A stretch of DNA of 37,695 nt from Rhodospirillales bacterium (GTDB taxonomy: Bacteria; Pseudomonadota; Alphaproteobacteria; Rhodospirillales; Defluviicoccaceae). Under the pieces are notes generated by a model. The model saw only the letters and a program-made list of their open reading frames with translations, searched no databases and was not told where the DNA came from. Below are positions 26,174 through 37,695 of the stretch, piece after piece (within the stretch, counting starts at the first letter, position 1; every line of letters starts with the position of its first letter). The stretch covers positions 1-37,695 of the forward strand of contig JAEULG010000062.1 in assembly GCA_016793875.1 (NCBI GenBank), given 5' to 3'. The position numbers were made by a program, and so were the translations under genes.

Positions 26174-27352
26174 ATGAGCGCCAAGACCCGCATGACCAAT
26201 CCGCACCGCTATCTGCTGCGGATGCTGGTATTCCTGGCCTTGGTCGGCGCGGGCTGCGGCCTGCTGTTTTCCGGGCTTGCTGCCGCGTTCAGCGTCAATC
26301 CGCCGCTCAACGGCCTGATCCTCGGGGTTTTCGCCATCGGCGTCCTCTACGCTCTGCGGCAGGTAATCCGGCTGTCGCCGGAAGTCGCCTGGATCGAGCA
26401 CTTTCGCAGCGACCGGCCGGCCGAGAAGGTTCCGTCGGCGCCGCGGCTCCTGGCACCGATGGCGGCGATGCTGAGCGAGCGCCGCGGCCGGCTGATGCTG
26501 TCGGCGCCGGTGATGCGCTCGCTGCTGGACGGCATCGCCTCGCGGCTCGACGAGGCACGCGATCTCTCCCGCTACCTGATCGGTCTGCTCATCTTCCTCG
26601 GCCTGCTGGGCACCTTCTGGGGCCTGTCGCAGACGGTGGGATCGGTCGGCGCCGTCATCCGCGGGCTCACCGTCGGCTCCTCCGACGTCGCCGAGATGTT
26701 CGAGACGCTGAAGGCCGGCCTCGCGGCGCCGCTGTCCGGGATGGGCACGGCCTTCTCCTCGTCGCTGTTCGGCCTCGCCGGCTCGCTCGTCCTCGGCTTT
26801 CTTGACCTGCAGGTGGGCCAAGCGCAGAATCGCTTCTACAACGAGCTGGAGGACTGGCTCTCAGGCTCGACGCGGCTGTCGTCGGGGGTGGCGCCCAGCG
26901 ACGGCGACCAGCCGATGCCGGTCTACGTGCAGGCGCTACTGGAGCAGACGGCGGACAGCATCGAGACCCTGCAACGCACGCTGGTCCGCGGCGAGGAAAC
27001 CCGCGCGGCCGGAACGGCGCAGCTTCTCGCCCTCGCCGAAAAGGTCGGCGCCCTCACCGACCAGATGCAGGCGGAGCAGGCGGTGATCCGCGCGCTGGCC
27101 GACAGCCAGAACGAGCTGCGGCCGGTGCTGGCCCGTCTCGCCGACGGGCTACGCGCACCGGGTGGCGGCACCGCCGCCGGCCTCGACGAGGCGACGCGGG
27201 CGCATATCCGCAACCTGGATGTCTACGTCGCCCGCCTGATCGAAGAAATGATCGCCGGCCGCGAGGAGATCGTCCGCCAAGTCCGCAGCGACATCCGGAT
27301 GCTGGCCCGCACCATCGCCGCGGTGGCCGACGAGCCCGAGCGGCAAGGCTAG
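26174..27352 (+). CDS. MotA/TolQ/ExbB-type proton channel protein, 392 aa
   Basis: This is the channel subunit of a proton-driven motor. Membrane segments lie near 13-36, 43-62, 136-157 and 188-212; the last two (IGLLIFLGLLGTFWGLSQTV and TAFSSSLFGLAGSLVLGFLD) match the MotA/TolQ/ExbB core. The tail beyond 230 is soluble and helical. It is 5 bases from the MotB-like gene, a typical stator pair. No flagellar, Tol-Pal or TonB genes are adjacent, so the driven machine is unknown. It lies 18 bases downstream of suhB. Confidence 0.85.
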   Translation: MSAKTRMTNPHRYLLRMLVFLALVGAGCGLLFSGLAAAFSVNPPLNGLILGVFAIGVLYALRQVIRLSPEVAWIEHFRSDRPAEKVPSAPRLLAPMAAMLSERRGRLMLSAPVMRSLLDGIASRLDEARDLSRYLIGLLIFLGLLGTFWGLSQTVGSVGAVIRGLTVGSSDVAEMFETLKAGLAAPLSGMGTAFSSSLFGLAGSLVLGFLDLQVGQAQNRFYNELEDWLSGSTRLSSGVAPSDGDQPMPVYVQALLEQTADSIETLQRTLVRGEETRAAGTAQLLALAEKVGALTDQMQAEQAVIRALADSQNELRPVLARLADGLRAPGGGTAAGLDEATRAHIRNLDVYVARLIEEMIAGREEIVRQVRSDIRMLARTIAAVADEPERQG

Positions 27353-27357
27353 CCTTC

Positions 27358-28362
27358 ATGGCGCTCTCCGCCCGCCGGATGCGACGGCCGCTGGACATCT
27401 GGCCCGGCTTCGTCGATGCGCTGGCCAGCCTGCTGCTGGTGATCATCTTCGTCCTGCTGGTATTCGCGCTGGCGCAGTTCTTCCTCGGCGCCACCCTCCA
27501 CGACCGGGACGCCTCGCTGCGATCACTGGAGGGGGAGATGGCAAAGCTGGCGGAAGTGCTGGCGCTGGAGCGCAAGAGCAAGGACACCCTCGGTGCCGAG
27601 GTTGCCCGCCTGTCGGGCGAGCTGCAGGCGAGCCTCGCGCAGCGGCATAGCCTGGAGCAGCAGATACAGGGAGTGACCGGGCGGGCCGAGCAGGCGGAAG
27701 CCGGACTCGCCGAGGAGAAGAAGCTCTCGGAAAGTGCCCGCGCCGCCGCCGCGTTGCTGGACCAGCAGCTGTCGGCGATGCGTGAGCAGCTCGCGCAGCT
27801 CGCCGCCGCGCTCGACGCCTCGGAGAAGAAGGCGGCCGAGCAGGACGTGCAGATCCAGACGCTCGGCCAGCGGCTGAACGCGGCGCTCGCCGGCAAGGTC
27901 CAGGAGCTGGCCCGCTTCCGCTCCGAGTTCTTCGGCCGGCTGCGCCAGGTGCTCGGTGATCGGCCGGACATCCGCATCGAGGGCGACCGCTTCATCTTCG
28001 CCTCCGAAGTGCTGTTCGACCCAGGCTCCGCCGAGCTGGAGCCAGCCGGGCGGACGCAGATCCAGCGCGTCGCCGAGACGCTGAAGCAGGTGGCCAAGAC
28101 GATCCCGCCCGACGTCGACTGGATTTTGCAGATCGACGGCCATACCGACCGGACGCCCATTGCAACGCCGCAATTCCCATCCAACTGGGAGCTGTCGCAG
28201 GCGCGGGCGATGTCGGTGCTGCGTCTGCTTCACGATTACGGCATCCCCTCCGCCCGGCTGGCGGCCGCCGGCTATGCCGAGTACAAGCCGCTTGATCCCG
28301 GCGATAGCGAGGCGGCTTTCCGCCGCAACCGCCGCATTGAACTGAAGCTGACGCAGCGCTGA
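27358..28362 (+). CDS. MotB/OmpA-type peptidoglycan-binding stator partner, 334 aa
   Basis: There is a single N-terminal membrane helix (about 21-43), preceded by WPGFVDALASLLLVII, in which Asp20 is the equivalent of the proton-carrying Asp of MotB. A long coiled coil (about 50-190) follows, then an OmpA-like peptidoglycan-binding domain with QIDGHTDRTP (260-267) and RNRRIEL at the end. The coiled coil is far longer than in flagellar MotB. It forms a two-gene unit with the preceding channel gene and is followed after 11 bases by an MFS gene. Confidence 0.87.
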   Translation: MALSARRMRRPLDIWPGFVDALASLLLVIIFVLLVFALAQFFLGATLHDRDASLRSLEGEMAKLAEVLALERKSKDTLGAEVARLSGELQASLAQRHSLEQQIQGVTGRAEQAEAGLAEEKKLSESARAAAALLDQQLSAMREQLAQLAAALDASEKKAAEQDVQIQTLGQRLNAALAGKVQELARFRSEFFGRLRQVLGDRPDIRIEGDRFIFASEVLFDPGSAELEPAGRTQIQRVAETLKQVAKTIPPDVDWILQIDGHTDRTPIATPQFPSNWELSQARAMSVLRLLHDYGIPSARLAAAGYAEYKPLDPGDSEAAFRRNRRIELKLTQR

Positions 28363-28373
28363 CCGCCGCCCCA

Positions 28374-29591
28374 ATGGCCATCCTCTTTCTCATCGTTTTC
28401 GTCGATCTGGTCGGCTTCGGGCTGATCATTCCGCTGCTGCCGTTCTACGGCGAGCACTTCCATGCGACGCCGGCGACGGTTGGCGCGCTGATGGCCATCT
28501 ACTCGCTCGCCCAGTTCGTAGCGGCGCCGATTTGGGGACGGCTCAGCGACCGCATCGGCCGCAAGCCGGTCCTGGCGCTCAGCCTTGCCGGCGCCACCCT
28601 CTCCTACCTCTGGCTCGCCTTCGCCCACGAGTTGTGGATGCTGTTCGCCGCCCGCGCGCTCGGCGGCTTCATGGCCGGCAACATCGCGACGGCGTTCGCC
28701 TACGTCGCCGACATCACCACCCCGGCCAACCGGGCCAAGGGCATGGGCATGGTCGGCGCCGCCTTCGGCCTCGGCTTCATCTTCGGGCCCGCCATCGGCG
28801 GCGTACTCGCCGGCCACGACCCGGCCAACGCCGACTACGTCACCCCGGCACTGGTGGCGGCGGCGCTATCCGGCACGGCGATGCTGCTGACGTTGGTGCT
28901 GCTGCCGGAATCGCTGGCCAAGGACGTGCGCGAGGCGCACGCGGCGCTGCCGCGGCGGAACCGCTGGCAGATGCTGGCCGAGGCGCTGCGCCGGCCCGGG
29001 GTCGGGCGGCTAATCCTGCTCGCCTTTCTCTCGACATTCGTCTTCGCCGGCATGGAAACCACCTTCGCGATGTGGTCGCGCCGGCAGTTCGGCTGGGGAC
29101 CCGCGCAGAACGGCTGGCTGTTCGCCTTCGTCGGCCTGATCAGCGCCGGCGTGCAGGGCAGCCTTGTCGGCCGGCTGGCGCGCCGCTTCGGCGAGCCGCG
29201 GCTGATCAGTTCAGGAGCCGTGCTTCTCGCCCTCGGCATGCTGCTGATCCCGATGGCGATACACCCGGCGCTGCTGTGGCCGGCGATGCTGGTGGTGGCG
29301 CTCGGCTTCAGCCTGATGACGCCATCGCTAAACAGCATGGTTTCGCTGTCGGCCGGTTCCGGCGTACAGGGGGGGATGATGGGGGTCACCCGCTCGGCGA
29401 CGACGCTGGCGCGGGTGCTGGGACCGGGCTTCGCCGGCTTGGTGTTCGAGTTCCTCGGCCGGGACTGGCCGTTCTTCACCGGCGCCGCGATCATGGCTGC
29501 GGTGCTGGTCCTGGCGCTTGGCGCCATATCCTCGCGGCCAGCAGCTGAACCGGGTGAACTGACGGGACCGCCGCATCCCTCCCGTCGCTAA
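28374..29591 (+). CDS. MFS transporter, drug:proton antiporter (TetA-like) type, 405 aa
   Basis: It has twelve predicted membrane segments. The loop between segments 2 and 3 carries motif A, GRLSDRIGRKPVL, and segment 5 has GFIFGPAIGG, matching the antiporter motif of DHA1 exporters. It probably expels a small hydrophobic compound in exchange for protons. The start is 11 bases from the MotB-like gene stop, so it may be in the same transcript; no functional link is evident. Drug specificity cannot be inferred. Confidence 0.9.
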   Translation: MAILFLIVFVDLVGFGLIIPLLPFYGEHFHATPATVGALMAIYSLAQFVAAPIWGRLSDRIGRKPVLALSLAGATLSYLWLAFAHELWMLFAARALGGFMAGNIATAFAYVADITTPANRAKGMGMVGAAFGLGFIFGPAIGGVLAGHDPANADYVTPALVAAALSGTAMLLTLVLLPESLAKDVREAHAALPRRNRWQMLAEALRRPGVGRLILLAFLSTFVFAGMETTFAMWSRRQFGWGPAQNGWLFAFVGLISAGVQGSLVGRLARRFGEPRLISSGAVLLALGMLLIPMAIHPALLWPAMLVVALGFSLMTPSLNSMVSLSAGSGVQGGMMGVTRSATTLARVLGPGFAGLVFEFLGRDWPFFTGAAIMAAVLVLALGAISSRPAAEPGELTGPPHPSRR

Positions 29592-29778
29592 GCAGGTGCG
29601 GCGCTATCCATCCCAAGGCAATCGAAGTGCTTTCACTGTCCTCGACCACCCCGCCGATGAAGTCATCCTGCTCAGGGGCCGCCTAAGTTCAGGAACGACA
29701 GGACGGCGAGCGAAGGTTTGCCCCGGCATCGGCTTCGACACCGCCTGACTGCACCCCGGCGCAACCGCAGCCCGAAGC

Positions 29779-30108
29779 TCAGTCGAGGCTGACGGTCGCG
29801 CCGGCCAGTGCCGAGGCGTCCGCCGCCAAGCGGTCGAGGAGGGGTTCGCCACCGCGGGTCGAGATCCAGCGCGTGCCGTCCCACTCGTAATGCGCGGCGC
29901 CGCTGACTGAGGACGCCAGCCAGATCTGGCGGTTCGGCTGGTGCTTGTTCAGCACCAGCCGGCCGGCGTCCTCAAAATCCACGGTAAGGATGCCTTCCTG
30001 CAGGTCGACGTCGGCGTCGTCGCCGACGGCCGCTTCGAGCTGCTCGAAAAGCCGGCCGATGGTTTGATCGGCGAGTTTGGCGAAGCCGGTTTCGTCGAGC
30101 ACGCTCAT
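29779..30108 (-). CDS. cyaY: Iron-sulfur assembly protein CyaY (frataxin), 109 aa
   Basis: This is the bacterial frataxin, which binds iron and modulates IscS during Fe-S cluster assembly. The N-terminal acidic helix (ADQTIGRLFEQLEAAVGDDADVD, in two parts) and the beta-sheet part (ILTVDFEDAG, LVLNKHQPNRQIWLAS, HYEWDG, WISTRGGEPLLDRL) match the family at its usual length. ATG 30108 lies only one base from AGGAG; the GTG at 30102 has better spacing (7) and may be the real start, removing two residues. It is 28 bases downstream of uppP on the same strand. Confidence 0.92.
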   Translation of the reverse strand: MSVLDETGFAKLADQTIGRLFEQLEAAVGDDADVDLQEGILTVDFEDAGRLVLNKHQPNRQIWLASSVSGAAHYEWDGTRWISTRGGEPLLDRLAADASALAGATVSLD

Positions 30109-30136
30109 ACTCCTTTCCCGCAGCAAGGCTGCTGTT

Positions 30137-30940
30137 CTAACTGGCAAACAGGATCGCCAGCATCACCACGCCGATGATGATCCGGTAGTAGGCGAAGCTG
30201 GAAAAGCCGTTGGTCGAGACAAAGCCCACCAGCCACTTGACCACCACCAGCGCCGAGAGGAAAGCCACGACGAAGCCAACGACGATCACGGCAAGGTCGT
30301 GGGCCTGCAGCAGCGACCAGCTCTTGTACATATCGTAGCTGGAGGCGGCGAGCATCGTCGGCACGGCGAGGAAGAATGAGAACTCGGTTGCCGGAGCGCG
30401 GGCGACGCCGAGCAGCAGGGCCCCCATGATGGTCGCCCCGGAGCGGGAGACGCCGGGGATCATCGAGACGCATTGGCAGAAGCCGATCTTCAGCGCCAGC
30501 AGCGGCGTGATCGCCTCTACGGTCCGGGCCTTGGGCGGCAGATGCCAGCGCTCGATGGCGAGGATGGCAAAGCCACCAAGGATCAGGCTGACGCTCACCA
30601 CCCACGGCGAGAACAGCACCGACTTGATGAAATCGTGCGCGAACGCGCCGACCACCAGTGCCGGCAGAAAGCCCAGGAAGATGATGGTGGCGAACCGCCG
30701 CGACGCCGGCTCCGACAAAAGACTGACGGCGACGTGGAAAAACTTCTCCCGGTAGAACCAGACGACCGCGAGGATCGCACCGAGCTGGATGACCACCTCG
30801 AAAACCTCGCCTTGCGTTCCTCCGAACCCCAGCAGGTCACCGACGAGGATGAGATGTCCGGTCGAGGAGACGGGGATAAACTCGGTCAACCCTTCGACCA
30901 GACCAAGCAGGGCGGCGACAAGAAAGTCGTATAGTTCCAA
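30137..30940 (-). CDS. uppP: Undecaprenyl-diphosphatase UppP (BacA), 267 aa
   Basis: This inner-membrane enzyme dephosphorylates undecaprenyl diphosphate, recycling the lipid carrier for peptidoglycan synthesis; high levels give bacitracin resistance in other species. The catalytic motifs are EGLTEFIPVSSTGH (Glu16, Glu20, His29) and PGVSRSGATI (Arg166). There are about eight membrane segments. The start is TTG 30940 with GGAGG 6 bases upstream, a rare but well-supported initiation codon. It probably heads a small operon with cyaY and diverges from gltB. Confidence 0.96.
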   Translation of the reverse strand: MELYDFLVAALLGLVEGLTEFIPVSSTGHLILVGDLLGFGGTQGEVFEVVIQLGAILAVVWFYREKFFHVAVSLLSEPASRRFATIIFLGFLPALVVGAFAHDFIKSVLFSPWVVSVSLILGGFAILAIERWHLPPKARTVEAITPLLALKIGFCQCVSMIPGVSRSGATIMGALLLGVARAPATEFSFFLAVPTMLAASSYDMYKSWSLLQAHDLAVIVVGFVVAFLSALVVVKWLVGFVSTNGFSSFAYYRIIIGVVMLAILFAS

Positions 30941-31301
30941 GGCTTACCTCCGGGTATGAGCGGTCGGGAACAACGCGCGGGCTCCGGTTCGGCGGTCCGC
31001 GGCGGCTTTTCGGAGTGCGGTCCAGCCGCACGGACGAGAATGGATGACAGGCGGCGTCGTGTCGGGTAAAGATGAAGAAACGTCTGCCTCGGCGCGTCGG
31101 CCTTATACCTTTGAGACGAGGTCCGATATCTGTCGGGCGCTGAGCGGGAGTAGCCTGCCGGCCGAAGTGCGTCAAGCGCAGTTGGGCTAAAACGAGCGGG
31201 CAGCCGGTCTCATGGCCGGCATAGAAATAACGCGGTGCTCCGGTTTCTGCGACGGGTTACGGGTTGGAGGTAAAGGGCGGTCACGACGTAGGATGCGCCA
31301 T
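30941..31301. other. Intergenic region between divergent uppP and gltB (361 bp)
   Basis: It must hold the promoters of uppP and the gltBD operon. A TATACC at 31105-31110 has no good -35, and no clear sigma-54 (-24/-12) site was found. Open frames on both strands lack family resemblance. Nothing else was recognised. Confidence 0.4.
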
Positions 31302-35948
<4,647 letters not shown>

Positions 35949-35952
35949 GGAC

Positions 35953-37404
35953 ATGGGCAAGCCAACGGGTTTCAAGGAAATCGCCCGGCGCGACCGGCCC
36001 TACGAGTCGATCAGCACCCGCGTCCACCACTGGCACGAGTTCGTCCAGCCGATGCCGGAAGGCGAGCTGTCGCGGCAGGGGGCGCGCTGCATGGACTGCG
36101 GCATCCCCTTCTGCCACCAGGGCTGTCCGGTCAACAACATCATCCCCGACTGGAACGACCTTATCTTCCGCGGCGAGTGGCGCGAGGCGCTCGACGTCCT
36201 GCACTCGACCAACAACTTCCCGGAGTTCACCGGCCGGGTGTGCCCGGCGCCGTGCGAGGCGGCGTGCACCCTGAACATCATCGACCAGCCGGTGACGATC
36301 AAATCGATCGAGTGCGCTATCATCGACCGGGCATGGGCGGAGGGCTGGGTCCGCCCGCAGATCCCCGCCCACCGCACCGGCAAGAGAGTTGCCGTCGTCG
36401 GCTCGGGGCCAGCGGGACTCGCCTGCGCCCAGCAGCTCGCCCGTGCCGGACATAGCGTCGTCGTCTACGAGAAGCGCGACAAGATCGGCGGCCTGCTGCG
36501 CTATGGCATCCCCGACTTCAAGATGGAAAAGCATCTGATCGACAAGCGCATGGCGCAGATGCAGGCGGAGGGCGTGGAGTTCCGGCCGAACAGCCACGTC
36601 GGCCGCAATGTTCCGGTGAACAAGCTGCTGGAAGACTTCGATGCGGTGGTGCTGAGCGGTGGCTCGGAAGCGCCGCGCGATCTGCCGGTGCCGGGCCGGG
36701 AGCTCGACGGCATCCACTACGCCATGGATTTCCTGGTGCAGCAGAACGTCCGCGTCTCCGGCCGTGACGTTCCCGAAGAGACGTCGATCCTCGCCACCGG
36801 CAAGCACGTCGTCGTCATCGGCGGTGGTGACACCGGATCCGACTGCGTCGGCACCTCGATCCGCCATGGGGCGGCCTCGGTCACCCAGCTGGAGATCATG
36901 CCGCGGCCGCCGGAGAAGGAGGACAAGGCGCTGACCTGGCCGCTGTGGCCGCTCAAGCTGCGCACGTCGACCTCGCACGAGGAGGGCTGCGCGCGTGACT
37001 GGGCGGTCTCGACCCGCCGGGCGATCGGCGATGGCCGGGTGCAGCAGCTGGAGCTGGTGCGGGTCGAATGGCTGAACGGTGGCAACGGCGGCATGAAGCT
37101 GCAGGAGATCGAGGGCAGCGCCTTCACCATCCCCGCCGATTTGGTTTTGCTGGCAATGGGCTTCGTCCATCCGGTGCACGACGCGCTGCTGCAGGAGACC
37201 GGGGTGGCGCTCGATGCCCGCGGCAACGTCAAGGCCGACACCGAAGCGGACCTAGGTGCCTACCAGACCAACGTCCCCAAGGTGTTCGCGGCCGGCGACA
37301 TGCGCCGCGGCCAGTCGCTGGTGGTCTGGGCCATCCGGGAAGGCCGACAGTGCGCCCGCTCCGTTGACCAGTTCCTGATGGGCTACAGCGAGCTTCCACG
37401 GTAG
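35953..37404 (+). CDS. gltD: Glutamate synthase small subunit GltD, 483 aa
   Basis: This FAD/NADPH subunit supplies electrons to GltB. The N-terminal Fe-S part has Cys46, 49, 54 and 58 ([13 protein letters not shown]) and Cys97, 101 and 105 (CPAPCEAAC), which hold the two 4Fe-4S clusters. The FAD site [19 protein letters not shown] follows the PAHRTGKR linker. The NADPH site is [16 protein letters not shown], and the C-terminal [19 protein letters not shown] completes FAD binding. The length is normal. The start is ATG 35953, 4 bases after gltB, with GTAGGGAC just upstream. Confidence 0.96.
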   Translation: MGKPTGFKEIARRDRPYESISTRVHHWHEFVQPMPEGELSRQGARCMDCGIPFCHQGCPVNNIIPDWNDLIFRGEWREALDVLHSTNNFPEFTGRVCPAPCEAACTLNIIDQPVTIKSIECAIIDRAWAEGWVRPQIPAHRTGKRVAVVGSGPAGLACAQQLARAGHSVVVYEKRDKIGGLLRYGIPDFKMEKHLIDKRMAQMQAEGVEFRPNSHVGRNVPVNKLLEDFDAVVLSGGSEAPRDLPVPGRELDGIHYAMDFLVQQNVRVSGRDVPEETSILATGKHVVVIGGGDTGSDCVGTSIRHGAASVTQLEIMPRPPEKEDKALTWPLWPLKLRTSTSHEEGCARDWAVSTRRAIGDGRVQQLELVRVEWLNGGNGGMKLQEIEGSAFTIPADLVLLAMGFVHPVHDALLQETGVALDARGNVKADTEADLGAYQTNVPKVFAAGDMRRGQSLVVWAIREGRQCARSVDQFLMGYSELPR

Positions 37405-37417
37405 CCGGCGCTCCCTC

Positions 37418-37448
37418 ATCGCGCGGCCGCGCCCGGCGGCCGTGCGAT
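37418..37448 (+). terminator. Strong hairpin after gltD
   Basis: The arms 37418-37430 and 37436-37448 form a 13-bp stem (one G-T pair) with a 5-base loop, starting 14 bases after the gltD stop. There is no T tract, so it could be a factor-assisted terminator or a 3'-end protecting hairpin of the gltBD mRNA. Confidence 0.5.
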
Positions 37449-37544
37449 CCTGCGCAGCAATGGCGCCGTCTGCGCGCTGGCGGGTTCGCCCGCCGCGCAG
37501 GTGTCAGAGAGCAGTCGGGGGAGCTTCTTTCCGAAGGAGATTTC

Positions 37545-37695
37545 ATGATCGTCTACAACATGAAGTGCGGCGAGGGGCACGTCTTCGAGGCGTGGTTCGC
37601 CTCGTCGGCGGAGTACGAGGCGAAGGCGGCGGAGCACGCGCTGTCGTGCCCCGAATGCGGCGGCAGCGACGTCGTCAAGGGCCTGTCGGCACCGC
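37545..37695 (+). CDS. DUF1178 family protein, N-terminal part (truncated by window edge)
   Basis: Fifty codons are visible before the window ends. The start MIVYNMKCGEGHVFEAWF and the following CPECGGSDVVKGLSAP are characteristic of the small DUF1178 proteins (about 140-160 aa), which carry a zinc-ribbon-like Cys pattern (Cys8, then Cys-x2-Cys). AAGGAGA lies about 6 bases before the ATG. The biochemical role is unknown. It is downstream of gltD beyond a hairpin, so it is probably transcribed separately. Confidence 0.85.
   Translation, partial: MIVYNMKCGEGHVFEAWFASSAEYEAKAAEHALSCPECGGSDVVKGLSAP

Noticed and set aside
26174..28362. Zorya anti-phage system (ZorA/ZorB-like MotA/MotB pair)
   Set aside because: ZorC, ZorD or ZorE-type genes are absent; the neighbours are suhB and an MFS transporter.
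31180..31235. Sigma-54 promoter for gltB (TGGCC-GGCAT-AGAAA)
   Set aside because: The -12 GC dinucleotide is missing.

Overview
The window is GC-rich DNA from what is most likely an alphaproteobacterium, plausibly of the Rhodospirillales. This rests on the two-domain dCTP deaminase, the gltB-gltD-DUF1178 order, the frataxin homologue CyaY, the base composition and the frequent GTG/TTG starts. The order-level placement is inference. No rRNA, tRNA, CRISPR array, transposase or integrase was found. Almost all of the sequence is explained by about 33 genes.

Layout. (1) 1-8.4 kb holds carbohydrate oxidation and stress functions. A minus-strand operon carries a GH63/MGH1-like glucosidase, an MFS transporter and the start of an unidentified gene. 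It diverges from a GMC flavoprotein oxidoreductase. Two adjacent paralogous genes for small proteins built of 19-residue DE-x-AMG repeats follow, then a glucose-1-dehydrogenase-like SDR and msrB. (2) 8.4-10.2 kb is the panBC operon (minus strand). (3) 10.2-15.0 kb is an accessory stretch. It contains a collagen-like gene coupled to a GH5 glycosidase, a secreted beta-propeller protein and an orphan HNH endonuclease, and its right part (about 13.4-14.9 kb) is visibly poorer in GC. (4) 15.0-22.8 kb holds dcd, a GH57 glycosidase, pdxH overlapping a cation-diffusion-facilitator gene, an APH-like/P-loop kinase fusion, a double-domain universal stress protein and a second SDR. (5) 22.8-29.6 kb holds an MscS-type channel, efp, an inositol-monophosphatase gene, a MotA/MotB-like pair and a second MFS exporter. 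(6) 29.8-37.7 kb holds cyaY, uppP, the glutamate synthase genes gltB and gltD, and the start of a DUF1178 gene.

Most genes are core metabolism: pantothenate, pyridoxal phosphate, dUTP supply, ammonium assimilation, undecaprenyl recycling and EF-P. The most unusual content is the pair of DE-x-AMG repeat proteins. They keep six methionines at identical positions and share one conserved Leu exception. They lie between sugar or alcohol oxidoreductases and a methionine sulfoxide reductase, which suggests, as a hypothesis only, a link to redox or general stress. The collagen-like/GH5 pair is the second notable item.

Promoters and terminators were judged by eye and carry low to moderate confidence. 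Functional statements rest on recognisable family motifs; no database search was run.
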